Origin: M3007 sp043764095
Lineage (GTDB): Bacteria; Bacteroidota; Bacteroidia; Chitinophagales; Saprospiraceae
Length of the DNA: 64,000 nucleotides
NCBI GenBank assembly: GCA_043764095.1
Contig: JAYUKX010000001.1
Location: forward strand, 1 to 64,000
Direction: 5' to 3'
This document shows, piece after piece, positions 1 through 7,849 of this stretch. Positions within the stretch are counted from its first letter, which is position 1. The number at the start of each line of letters is the position of its first letter. Below the pieces are notes generated by a model that saw only the letters and a list, made by a program, of their open reading frames with translations, ran no database searches and was not told the DNA's origin. The translations under genes and the position numbers were made by a program.

Positions 1-284
1 TTTTTAGCGAAAAAAAGTAAGCAAAAAACGCTTCGGCTGACGAAAAATGCGGTGCTTTTGCTCCCTCGCTCCGGCGGCGCCAAAAAAAACTCGCCGCACA
101 TTCGAGCGGAGGCTGCGCCACGTAAATTCCGTTTGGCTCAAACACTTTTTGGCTTCATCCGCCTCCACTCAAGCAAAACCTGCATTTTTCTAAGGCCGGT
201 TTTGCCACACTTGGGGATTTGTACTTTATCTCAAGTTTCAAAATAAATTACCAAAAATAAAAGTGTCAGTTATTAATGCTTTTT
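1..284. other. Intergenic left edge, nothing recognised
   Basis: This stretch lies downstream of sbcC, which reads leftwards. It contains a GC-rich part (about 50-200) followed by an AT-rich part. A 64-codon open frame crosses it but has no recognisable protein character, so I do not call it a gene. The sequence continues beyond the window, so it may belong to a feature that cannot be seen in full. Confidence 0.4.
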
Positions 285-3200
285 TTACCCCACACACACC
301 ACCGTACTAAATCCATCGCTCTGTTTCACAATCTTGATCTGCGTTGTAATACGGTTCATCATTTCGCGGATATGGGTAATCACCCCGATCGTCACACCTT
401 GCGATTGCAGACTTTCCAAGGTTTCTATGGCCATTTCGAGTGCTGTTTCGTCCAATGCACCAAAGCCTTCATCAATAAATAGCGATTGTATCTGTGTTTT
501 GCGGTTGGTCATATCCGCCAGTCCGAGTGCTAGCGCAAGGCTCACCAAAAAAGTTTCTCCGCCGCTCAAAGTATTCACCGAGCGGACAAAATCGGCTTGA
601 AAAGTATCCGAAATTTCGAGTTCAAGGTCTTTTCCAGCGCGTTTTTGCAACCGATAGCGGCCGCCCTGCAATTTGGACAAGTGTTTATTGGTGTGTTGGA
701 TCAATTGATCGAGCGTAAGTCCCTGCGCATAACGCCGGAATGCAGCACCATCTGCCGATCCGATCAATGTCCGGAGTTGTTCTTGTCGCTCCCATTCCTG
801 CTCTACAGCCGATATTTGGGTCAAAAACGAAGCCGCTTCTTGCGCCCTTGTGGCATTGCTGTCCAGTTCCGTTTTAATCGCACCCATCCGTTGCTCGATG
901 CGTTTACTTTCTTCCTCGGCAGCACGGAGTTGAGCGGCTACCTCCTGCGGATCGGCATCTGCTCCCGCGCGAGTACGTGCTATTTCGAGGTCATTATGGG
1001 TAGATTGTTGTCGGGTAGCCAAGGCCAAGGCCGTTTCGTCGAGGTGTTTTTTTTGTTGTTCTAATTGCTCTACGGCTTCTTCTTGCAATAAATTTTGGAA
1101 GATATAAGTAGAAAAGTGACCCGAAAACGCAGGAATTTGGCCTTTTTCTAGGGCTTTATCTAGTTTTGTTTGCAATTCGAGCGATAGAGCCGCCAGTCGT
1201 TTGGTCGTTTCTTCCAATTGCGCTTTTTCGGATTGCTGCTGACCGTGTTTTGCCGTTAGGCGTTCGCGGATCAATTGGATATTATTGTTGGTTGTTGTCC
1301 ATTGAAGGCGTTCTTGTTCTAGGTTTGTTTGTAGTGTTGTTTGTTCTTGTACCAAATTGCGTGTACCAAATAAATCGGCGCGTCGTTGTTTTTTTTCGGC
1401 CAATTCCGTGGCGTCCTGTGCTGTGGCGGCCAGTTGTTTTTCCAGTTCCAATGTCCGATCCGCAATACTTTTTTTAAGCCCCGAAATTTCGGTTTCCAGC
1501 ACCGATTTTGCCGATGCGGTCGTATCTCTTATGCCCGCTTGTTCGATATATTTTTCGTGCAATTGTTTCAACGTATTGATGGCTTCCGTAAATTGTGCAT
1601 CGGGTGTAAAAACAATTTGATAAGGTTTCAAAAGATGGTTGAGTGCTTGGGCGGCCTCTACACTGCGGGTTTGCGTTTCTGCCCAATCGTTTTCCAATTG
1701 TAGCAAACGCGCCGCATGAATTTCGGTCTCTTTTTCAATCATCGTTTGTTGGTGCGCCTGCTCCATCCGCGCCAGTGTGGCCGTTTGGGTTGCGGTAATG
1801 GCCGCTTTTATAGCGTTTAATTGGCTGCGCAACAATGCGATCCTTTCGTTTAATGCCGTTTCATGCACATCTAATCCTTCTGGGTTGCCCATCGAAAGTT
1901 GTTCGTTCAAATCCACCAAAATTCGTTCTTCTTCATTGGGCGGATGCAGCAAATATTGGGTTTGCAAGGCGAGTGTTTCCCCAAAATCCACTTCCAATTT
2001 TTTGATCGACTGTCCTAAATCGTGCAATTCCACATTGAGCCGCGTATGTCGCCCTTGTGCTTGTTCCAATACCTTCCGAGCGGTATCCCAATCGAGTTGC
2101 GCATCATCCGCAATGGCGATCAGCGTGTTTTCTTCCAAAAAAGGATGGTGCACCGATCCGCATAAAGGGCAAGGTTCGCCAGCAGTGAGTAGGGTAGCGC
2201 GGTCGCGTTCGTAATTCAGGATCTGGCGGTCGCGTTCCAGTCGCAAACGCTTTATTTTTTCGATATGGCGAGCCGTTTCGAGTTCGTTTTCAGCGTCAAA
2301 GAGTGCTTTTAGGGTAATTTCCGCGCTGGTACTCAGGTTTTCTTGGTCTGCTCTAATTTGCTCAATATCCCGTAGTTTTTCGCGATAATCTTCCAAATAC
2401 CGCGTAAAATCTTCCAAACTTTGCAAATTACCACTCAATTTTGCCACAATTTCGTCCGGTTGATCCACCAATTGCAAAGACTCGGGCAACGTATTGACCA
2501 AATCGGCCCATGCCTTTTTAGTAGCATTTTCCTGATCGAGGCTATTCTGATATTGCGTAGTTGCCGCGCTCAATGCCGCGGTGAGCCGTTCCATTTCGGG
2601 GCGTACCTTTTCCATTTCGAGGCTCAAGTCACGCAAACGTTTATGAATATCGCGCAGCCCGGGTCGGTGTTGTTCTTCCACCAATTGAAGGTGTACCCCC
2701 AGATCGGCGGCGTATTGATATTGGTTGAGCCAGTCTAAGGCCAATTGCTGCCGTTCTAGCAGTGCGGTTAATTGGTGTTCGCGAGCGAGGCATTGTTGCT
2801 CCAATTCGACCTTTTTGGCCAGTCGTTCGGCGTTATTTTGTTCATCTTCGAGTAGGGTAGTGGCCTGTATTTGGATTTGTTCATCCAATTGCAACGCCTG
2901 CCTGACGAGCGGTTCTAGTGTTTTGAGCGATTGCTCCGTTGCGGTTATCGTACTTTGGGATTGTGCCAAAAGGGGGGTAACACTAGCCAATTGCGCTTCA
3001 AAAGCCGTTATTTCTGTTTGTACCGCCGCCAATGCCGTAACCAATTGGGTTTCCGTGGCTTGTGCATCGCGCCATTGGGTAGCGATGGTGCCAAATGGCG
3101 CGAGTGTGCGGTGCAATTGTAAGCGTTGTTCTTCTGGTTCAAAGGTCGTGCGTGCGTGTGCGAGGGTGTGTGTTTCCTCGTCCAATTGTCCCAAAACACG

Positions 3201-3977
3201 TTGTAATTCCGCAATATGTTTCAGATTGGTATCGCAACTACGGAGCGTTGATAGTTGAATATCGGTACTACTACCCAGTTCCTGCAATTCTTGTAATTCA
3301 ATTTGCAGGTCGTTGATTTCCTCCGAAGAGAGCAGTTTTCGCGCGTTTTTTTCCGTTTTTAGGCGTTCTAACTCCAAATTAGTGGCTTTAGGTCGCTCAA
3401 AAGCCGCCTTGGATATTTGGGTATAAATTTCGCTGTCCGTAAGCCGTTCCAGCACCGAAGCGCGGTCGTTTTCATTGGTATGGAGGAATGCCGCAAAATC
3501 GCCCTGCGCCAGCAATACCGTTCGTTTGAACTGTTCATATCCCAGCCCCAAATATTGCTCCACTGCACCTACTTTGCCGCCTTTGCTATCCACTTCTCCT
3601 TTAGTAGCGGCTATGATGCGCCAGGTATTGGCTTCGGGATCGAATTGCGCCATTTCGCGATCCACTTTGAGCGGATTGGCATTGTTTTTAAGGCGTGTTT
3701 GTCGCCACCGCACCAAAAAACGACCTTTTTCATTGGAAAACTCTACTTCTGCAAAGCATTCCGAGCAGCCATTGCTCATCACTTCTTTTTCGTGCTTGCG
3801 GCTCGTTTGGCCGTACAATGCCAAGGTAATGGCATCCAAAATGGTAGTTTTCCCTGCTCCTGTATCGCCCGTAATGGCAAATAAACCCGTATGCACGAAG
3901 GGCGCTTTATCCAGCTCGATCGTGACATTTCCGCGAAGGGAATTAAGGTTTAAAAGACGTATGGCAAGGAATTTCAA
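285..3977 (-). CDS. sbcC: Exonuclease SbcC, SMC/Rad50-type ATPase
   Basis: Large subunit of the SbcCD nuclease, which cleaves hairpin and protein-blocked DNA ends. Seen: Walker A GDTGAGKTT at about residues 37-45, long coiled coils, a zinc hook CPLC with Cys603 and Cys606 at the centre, the signature LSGGETF at about residue 1136 and Walker B LFIDEGFGALD near 1165. The length (1230 aa) is at the long end for the family. The start is a TTG that gives the usual MKFLAIRLLNLNSLRG-like beginning; no ATG lies close upstream in frame. No sbcD is adjacent: the upstream gene is a HAD hydrolase and the downstream side runs off the window, so the nuclease partner lies elsewhere or to the left. Confidence 0.93.
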   Translation of the reverse strand: MKFLAIRLLNLNSLRGNVTIELDKAPFVHTGLFAITGDTGAGKTTILDAITLALYGQTSRKHEKEVMSNGCSECFAEVEFSNEKGRFLVRWRQTRLKNNANPLKVDREMAQFDPEANTWRIIAATKGEVDSKGGKVGAVEQYLGLGYEQFKRTVLLAQGDFAAFLHTNENDRASVLERLTDSEIYTQISKAAFERPKATNLELERLKTEKNARKLLSSEEINDLQIELQELQELGSSTDIQLSTLRSCDTNLKHIAELQRVLGQLDEETHTLAHARTTFEPEEQRLQLHRTLAPFGTIATQWRDAQATETQLVTALAAVQTEITAFEAQLASVTPLLAQSQSTITATEQSLKTLEPLVRQALQLDEQIQIQATTLLEDEQNNAERLAKKVELEQQCLAREHQLTALLERQQLALDWLNQYQYAADLGVHLQLVEEQHRPGLRDIHKRLRDLSLEMEKVRPEMERLTAALSAATTQYQNSLDQENATKKAWADLVNTLPESLQLVDQPDEIVAKLSGNLQSLEDFTRYLEDYREKLRDIEQIRADQENLSTSAEITLKALFDAENELETARHIEKIKRLRLERDRQILNYERDRATLLTAGEPCPLCGSVHHPFLEENTLIAIADDAQLDWDTARKVLEQAQGRHTRLNVELHDLGQSIKKLEVDFGETLALQTQYLLHPPNEEERILVDLNEQLSMGNPEGLDVHETALNERIALLRSQLNAIKAAITATQTATLARMEQAHQQTMIEKETEIHAARLLQLENDWAETQTRSVEAAQALNHLLKPYQIVFTPDAQFTEAINTLKQLHEKYIEQAGIRDTTASAKSVLETEISGLKKSIADRTLELEKQLAATAQDATELAEKKQRRADLFGTRNLVQEQTTLQTNLEQERLQWTTTNNNIQLIRERLTAKHGQQQSEKAQLEETTKRLAALSLELQTKLDKALEKGQIPAFSGHFSTYIFQNLLQEEAVEQLEQQKKHLDETALALATRQQSTHNDLEIARTRAGADADPQEVAAQLRAAEEESKRIEQRMGAIKTELDSNATRAQEAASFLTQISAVEQEWERQEQLRTLIGSADGAAFRRYAQGLTLDQLIQHTNKHLSKLQGGRYRLQKRAGKDLELEISDTFQADFVRSVNTLSGGETFLVSLALALGLADMTNRKTQIQSLFIDEGFGALDETALEMAIETLESLQSQGVTIGVITHIREMMNRITTQIKIVKQSDGFSTVVCVG

Positions 3978-4039
3978 CTCAATTTTTGGTATTAAAAGTG
4001 AATAAATTTGTGGGCAAAATGCGAATTATGGGTTGTATC

Positions 4040-4157
4040 ATTTGAATGCGTGACAAAATTCGGAGTATGACATTTTTTCCATTCTAAATTAATGCTGAAC
4101 AAGGAGGTAATTCTCCCAGTTTCAATGCTATGCCCCGATTTTGTCATACACTCAAAT
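4040..4157. repeat. 118-bp inverted-repeat element
   Basis: The two ends of this interval are imperfect inverted copies of each other over about 28 bp (left ATTTGAATGCGTGACAAAAT, right end reading inward ATTTGAGTGTATGACAAAAT), followed by a shared CGG-rich stretch. It fills most of the gap between the HAD gene and sbcC. It looks like a small MITE-type or palindromic repeat, but only one copy is visible here. Confidence 0.5.
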
Positions 4158-4186
4158 ATTTGCGAAATATTCAAGGTTTCGCAAAT
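4158..4186. terminator. Hairpin between the HAD gene and sbcC
   Basis: A perfect 10-bp stem, ATTTGCGAAA / TTTCGCAAAT, around a 9-base loop, beginning directly at the edge of the inverted-repeat element. It lies about 115 bp past the stop of the HAD gene. There is no clear T-run, so it may be a processing or weak termination site, or part of the neighbouring repeat. Confidence 0.35.
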
Positions 4187-4302
4187 GTAACACCCTGAAA
4201 ATCAATATTTTGATTCAATTTATTGTTTGAATTAATAATTAATTCCGCGAATAATGTTTGGGTTGTTCTAAACGTCTGAATTTTAACAGTGTACATCTAG
4301 TT

Positions 4303-4965
4303 TTACAAAACATTTAGCCCCACCAAAATCTCCCGAAGTGCGCTGGCGTTTTCAGCAATATAATCTGCGCCATTTTCCAATAACATCACCTCATGCCCGT
4401 CGGCGATATGAGCAGCACCCAAAAAACCAATCACTTTGATACCTGCTGCTTTGGCCGCCGATACACCTGTGGGACTGTCTTCAATCGCCACGGCTTCGTG
4501 TGCATTTACGCCCGTTTGTGCGAGCGCGTGGAGATACACATCTGGGTTGGGTTTTGGTCGAGCAACGTGTTCGGCGGAGAATATTTTTCCTTCAAAACCT
4601 TCAAAAAGCCCTATCCGATGCATACACCGTTCTACATGGACGACCCGCGCATTGGAAACCATACTTTTAGGGATTTTTACATCGCGGAAAAGGTGATCCA
4701 TGCCTTCAATGACTTCCAATTGGATATCAAATATTTCATTAAAATCGCGGTGCAGGTGCTCTATAAAATCATCAGGCACTTCAATGCCGTATTCCATTTC
4801 GATACGTTTTAGTATATCTTTTTCTAAAAGTCCGGGGTAACGCATGGAGTAGGTGGCGGCATCCATGTCAAAACCAAGAGGTTTTAACCGATTGAGCATG
4901 GCATAAACGGCCAAGATTTCGGAGTCAACAATAGTGCCATCGTTATCAAAATAAATATGTTTCAT
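4303..4965 (-). CDS. HAD superfamily phosphatase (beta-PGM-like)
   Basis: A 220-residue haloacid dehalogenase-type hydrolase. Motif I is FDNDGTIVDS close to the N-terminus (nucleophile Asp and the Asp two residues later), motif II SNAR, motif III lysine in KPNPDVY and motif IV EDSPTG. A helical cap lies between motifs I and II, as in HAD-IA sugar-phosphate phosphatases and phosphoglucomutases such as YieH/YcjU. The open frame extends 60 codons upstream, but that extension reads through intergenic repeat sequence, so I start at the ATG just before HIYFDNDGT. The substrate cannot be told from sequence. Confidence 0.85.
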   Translation of the reverse strand: MKHIYFDNDGTIVDSEILAVYAMLNRLKPLGFDMDAATYSMRYPGLLEKDILKRIEMEYGIEVPDDFIEHLHRDFNEIFDIQLEVIEGMDHLFRDVKIPKSMVSNARVVHVERCMHRIGLFEGFEGKIFSAEHVARPKPNPDVYLHALAQTGVNAHEAVAIEDSPTGVSAAKAAGIKVIGFLGAAHIADGHEVMLLENGADYIAENASALREILVGLNVL

Positions 4966-5169
4966 GTAAGTATCCGGTGCAAGATTACCGGACAGGACGG
5001 CAAAGGTAAATAATATTGAGATACGAATGACGACCAATAGGGTTTTCTTGTAAAAGCGGCAGAGCCGCGTAATATTTGTAGAAATGATAAATTTTTCGCG
5101 TTTTGAAGGTGCGGCGCACCGCAATATTAAATTTAATGTCAACAAATATTACGGTGCGCTTGCCTATTT

Positions 5170-5271
5170 GCTACAAATATTGCGGTGCGCTGCACCTTTA
5201 AACTTGATTTCGCTTTTTTTGCTACAAATATTACGGTGCGCTGCACCTTTGAACTTGATTTCGCTTTTTAA
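5170..5271. repeat. Two tandem 51-bp repeats
   Basis: Two head-to-tail units of 51 bp (5170-5220 and 5221-5271) beginning GCTACAAATATT and differing at about three positions. Each contains the near-palindromic core CGGTGCGCTGCACC. An inverted partial relative of the core occurs just upstream, around 5100-5120 (GGTGCGGCGCACCGCAATATT with its last bases omitted). The repeats lie in the divergent gap between the HAD gene and the small membrane gene at 5336. Confidence 0.7.
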
Positions 5272-5284
5272 TAATGTATTTTTA

Positions 5285-5292
5285 TACCTTTG
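5285..5292 (+). promoter_or_regulatory. Bacteroidota -7 element TACCTTTG
   Basis: TACCTTTG matches the TAnnTTTG element recognised by the primary sigma factor of Bacteroidota and lies 43 bp upstream of the ATG at 5336. No clear -33 TTG is found at the usual spacing. Confidence 0.5.
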
Positions 5293-5335
5293 CGCCGATT
5301 AAGAACGATAAAACTATAACACACCATTAGTAATC

Positions 5336-5611
5336 ATGTCCAAATTCACAAATTTTATTACAGGTGAAATACTCAACTTGTCTGTTGGTTATTTAGCGGG
5401 TCTATCCGCGTCCACATTAGTATCCAATTTTTTTGTTAAAAAAGGTATTAAAAACCTTTGGGGATTGGCCGCCAAAAAAGAAGCCGTCGCTAAAGACGAT
5501 TATGATTGGTTATTGTTTATCGCCTCTTATTTAATTGGGTTATCAGTAATGATCTCCGTGAGTTATTTGATGAAAAGACTTAGAAAAGAAGATTTAGGAA
5601 CGGTGAAATAA
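5336..5611 (+). CDS. Small two-helix membrane protein, unknown
   Basis: A 91-residue protein with two probable membrane segments (about residues 15-33 and 60-80), separated by a short charged loop containing KKEAVAKDD, and a basic C-terminus. I recognise no family. It has its own TAnnTTTG promoter. Its last codons and stop (GGA ACG GTG AAA TAA) are the terminal inverted repeat of the MITE-like element at 5597-5753, so the natural C-terminus was probably replaced or trimmed when that element inserted. Confidence 0.6.
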   Translation: MSKFTNFITGEILNLSVGYLAGLSASTLVSNFFVKKGIKNLWGLAAKKEAVAKDDYDWLLFIASYLIGLSVMISVSYLMKRLRKEDLGTVK

Positions 5612-5753
5612 TAACTTTCTCCTTTTGAGTAGATTAGTTTTTGCTCAGACAAGTATCTTTTTATGCGAATAGTGGGGCTATTTAAATGAAAAGATAAGCG
5701 GTATGAGCGGAAAGGAATCAGCCAAAAGGTGGAAGTTATTGTTTCAACGTTCC
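5597..5753. mobile_element. MITE-like element, copy 1
   Basis: A 157-bp non-coding element whose ends are inverted copies of each other: left GGAACGGTGAAATAATAACTT, right end reading inward GGAACGTTGAAACAATAACT. The interior shares long stretches with the element at 7642-7813 in the opposite orientation, such as TTTGCTCAGACAAGTATCTT and AGCGGAAAGGAATCAGCC. It contains no open frame, so any movement would need a transposase in trans. No obvious target-site duplication is visible. Confidence 0.75.
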
Positions 5754-5777
5754 TTATCAGCGTAATATCTATAAATA

Positions 5778-6317
5778 ATGGCCAAACAAAAAGCATTACA
5801 GCCTAAAAAAGTATCGGACAGCCGCACGGTAATGACCGAATTAATTATGCCCAACGACACCAATCCAATGGGTAACCTGATGGGGGGCTATCTCATGCGG
5901 TGGATGGATATTGCGTCGGCTATTTGCGCAGGAAAACACTGCGAAGCCCATGTGGTGACCGCCGCTGTGGATCATATTTCTTTCCAAAATGCCATTCATT
6001 TGGGTGATGTAATTACCTTGGAAGCGACAGTGACACGTGCATTTAGTACGTCTGTGGAGGTGTTTGTGGAGGTATTTGCCAATGATATAAAAGGCCAACA
6101 GCCACGCCGATGCAACCACGCCTATTTTACTTTTGTGGCATTAGACGATAAAAAGAAAACCCCCATTCCAGTGCCGCCAGTGCTGCCTTTATCCAGTGAA
6201 GAGCAAAATCTGTTTGAAAGTGCCTTGCGCCGCCGCGAAATGCGATTGATTCTTGCAGGAAGGATGAAAGCCAAAGAAGCAACGGAAATTAGAAAATTCT
6301 TTACGGATTTGGAGTAG
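5778..6317 (+). CDS. Acyl-CoA thioesterase, hotdog fold
   Basis: A 179-residue cytosolic thioesterase of the YciA/YkhA/BACH type that hydrolyses acyl-CoA. The conserved hotdog core is visible: NPMGNLMGGYLMRWMD at about residues 28-44, including the Asn/Gly-rich start and the Asp of the catalytic region, then AAVDHISFQNAIHLGDVITL and a strand rich in V/F (SVEVFVEVFA). The C-terminal tail is basic and helical. It stands alone, 24 bp after the MITE-like element, and is followed by a hairpin at 6416. Confidence 0.88.
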   Translation: MAKQKALQPKKVSDSRTVMTELIMPNDTNPMGNLMGGYLMRWMDIASAICAGKHCEAHVVTAAVDHISFQNAIHLGDVITLEATVTRAFSTSVEVFVEVFANDIKGQQPRRCNHAYFTFVALDDKKKTPIPVPPVLPLSSEEQNLFESALRRREMRLILAGRMKAKEATEIRKFFTDLE

Positions 6318-6415
6318 TGAGGCAATGTAGTGTCGGCGTGAGGTCGAGTCTAATGTCGTTAGAGTTGCGCCTATACACCAAACCCAAGTGTCCCAACAAA
6401 CAAAATGTGCCTCTT

Positions 6416-6443
6416 GTCGGCGTGACTTTTCGTTCACGCCGAC
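6416..6443. terminator. Hairpin GTCGGCGTGA/TCACGCCGAC
   Basis: A perfect 10-bp stem with an 8-base loop, 98 bp downstream of the thioesterase gene and upstream of the convergent cytochrome gene. The flanks are AT-rich but lack a clean T-run. The same GTCGGCG arm occurs once more at about 6334. Similar hairpins sit at 22720 and 28609, so this is a recurring bidirectional terminator type in this genome. Confidence 0.55.
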
Positions 6444-6556
6444 AATTTGCACAAAACCAACAGTTTGCACCTATAAACAACGCTTCTAAGCAACAAGAAA
6501 TGCGTTTTTCAATACATATTTGATTTAAGTGGAACAGAAAGCCGCAAGCACCCACA

Positions 6557-7315
6557 TCAAATTACTTTACTTGCCTCTACCCCCAAATTGCCCCCTAAAT
6601 CCAACCATTTCTTAATAATATCAATTTCTTCGGGCTTTAATTGTGCTTTTCCCTTGGGCGGCATGTGTTCTTTTTCGTGAATGGGCAATATCAAACGACG
6701 GTACAATGCGCTGCTATCGGCACTACCAAAAACAATTTCCAAACCTTTATCGCCGCCTTTTAACAGGTTTTCGTAAGTATCCAATACTAATCCGCCTTTT
6801 GCCTTTGAACTGCTGTGGCATTTTACGCATTTGCGCTTCAAAATAGGTTGAATTAAGGTAGAATACGCCGGATCATCGGGTTTGAAACCGGTGACCAAAA
6901 CATCTCTTTCAGGCCGTGTCCAAAGATAATCGGAGCCATACGACAAATTACCGCCAAAATGCCCAGCCAAACCAATCATACCCGTTGTACCCAGTAAAGC
7001 AAGGTTAAAATAACTGGATTTTATAACCCACCAACACATACAACAGCACAATGCCGCACCAAGTCCTACCCATTGGTGCCACCAAAGCGCTTGATCGTCG
7101 TAGCCGCCTTGCTTGGCTAAAAACCACCCGCAACACGCCGAAACGACCGCCGCACAAGCCGCAATTTTGACACTTAAACGTATAATAGGTTGAAAATCAG
7201 GTGATTGTTGCCGATACGACCACAATACCAAAAAAGCCGCCAATACCATAATGCCAATCGGCAAATGCAGCAGCAATAAATGAGTGTTCCCAATAACAGA
7301 GGTGATGTAATTCAT
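6557..7315 (-). CDS. Membrane protein with C-terminal cytochrome c site
   Basis: A 252-residue protein. The N-terminal 130 residues form four probable membrane helices of the DUF2231 type, beginning HLLLLHLPIGIMVLAA. The C-terminal third is a planctomycete-type cytochrome c segment with one haem site, CVKCH, followed by SSSKAKGGLVLDTYENLLKG, HMPPKG and a closing helix IDIIKKWLDLGG. This fusion occurs in Bacteroidota and Planctomycetes, often beside DUF1549/DUF1553 proteins, none of which is present here. Role inferred: electron transfer at the cytoplasmic membrane. I chose the ATG before NYITSV because the 17 codons upstream look intergenic. Confidence 0.8.
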   Translation of the reverse strand: MNYITSVIGNTHLLLLHLPIGIMVLAAFLVLWSYRQQSPDFQPIIRLSVKIAACAAVVSACCGWFLAKQGGYDDQALWWHQWVGLGAALCCCMCWWVIKSSYFNLALLGTTGMIGLAGHFGGNLSYGSDYLWTRPERDVLVTGFKPDDPAYSTLIQPILKRKCVKCHSSSKAKGGLVLDTYENLLKGGDKGLEIVFGSADSSALYRRLILPIHEKEHMPPKGKAQLKPEEIDIIKKWLDLGGNLGVEASKVI

Positions 7316-7641
7316 GGTGACAAAAGTAGCATATTTCAGAAGAATAATAGGTATAGTGGTAGGCAATTTATTGTTTGGAGCGGGCCGTATAAGGTGTACT
7401 ATGTAAAAAATTCAAAATGATAATTAATTGTGCCCAAGTACTTAACACTGGCTTAATACAATCTTTACACACACTTAAAGTAAATACGCATGCTTACCAC
7501 TTCACAATACATCTACTTTTGTGGAATAAATTTCAAGTTGACGAAACAAAAGACAAATATAGTTTTAGGTTAGGAACTAAACTATTTCGCCCGATCGCCG
7601 TAAGGTGCTTTGGGCATTTTTTTTTAAATTCTCGTTCCTGA

Positions 7642-7813
7642 GGAACGTTAAAACAATAACTTATCACTTTGGGCTGATTCCTTTCCGCTCATGCTTCGGC
7701 ATGCTCAGCATAAATCCTACCTATCACCCCAACCCCACTATTCGTACAAAAAGATACTTGTCTGAGCAAAAATTAATCTAGCCCCAAATGACAACTTATT
7801 ATTTTAACGTTCC
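7642..7813. mobile_element. MITE-like element, copy 2
   Basis: A 172-bp element with near-perfect 26-bp terminal inverted repeats beginning GGAACGTTAAAA, with about four mismatches. It is the inverted relative of copy 1 at 5597-5753. The interior also carries a hairpin GCATGCTTCGGCATGC-like (around 7691-7712) and the string ACCCCAACCCCACTA, which recurs in the element at 32849. It occupies most of the space between the cytochrome gene and the first TIR gene. The rest of the gap (7316-7641) shows no credible gene. Confidence 0.78.
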
Positions 7814-7824
7814 CAATATCTTGT

Positions 7825-7832
7825 TACCTTTG
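7825..7832 (+). promoter_or_regulatory. -7 element TACCTTTG for the TIR genes
   Basis: TACCTTTG lies 12 bp beyond the end of the MITE-like element and 17 bp before the TTG start at 7850. The position expected for the -33 element falls inside the terminal inverted repeat of the element (TTTTAACG), so that repeat forms the upstream half of this promoter. Confidence 0.5.
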
Positions 7833-7849
7833 CACGAAACGAATCAATA

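Noticed and set aside
52..246. 64-codon open frame at the left edge
   Set aside because: Basic, low-complexity product with no start signal or family resemblance; probably a chance frame in intergenic DNA.
334..4005. Many plus-strand open frames opposite sbcC
   Set aside because: They are antisense shadows of a clear 1230-codon gene and have no protein-like motifs.
3992..4174. 60-codon minus-strand frame between the HAD gene and sbcC
   Set aside because: It lies almost wholly inside the inverted-repeat element at 4040-4157 and has no recognisable features.
6317..6523. 68-codon plus-strand frame after the thioesterase gene
   Set aside because: It runs through the hairpin at 6416 and overlaps antisense frames of equal length; no support as a gene.
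7417..7641. 74-codon frame upstream of the TIR genes
   Set aside because: Composition looks intergenic, and it ends at the edge of the MITE-like element.
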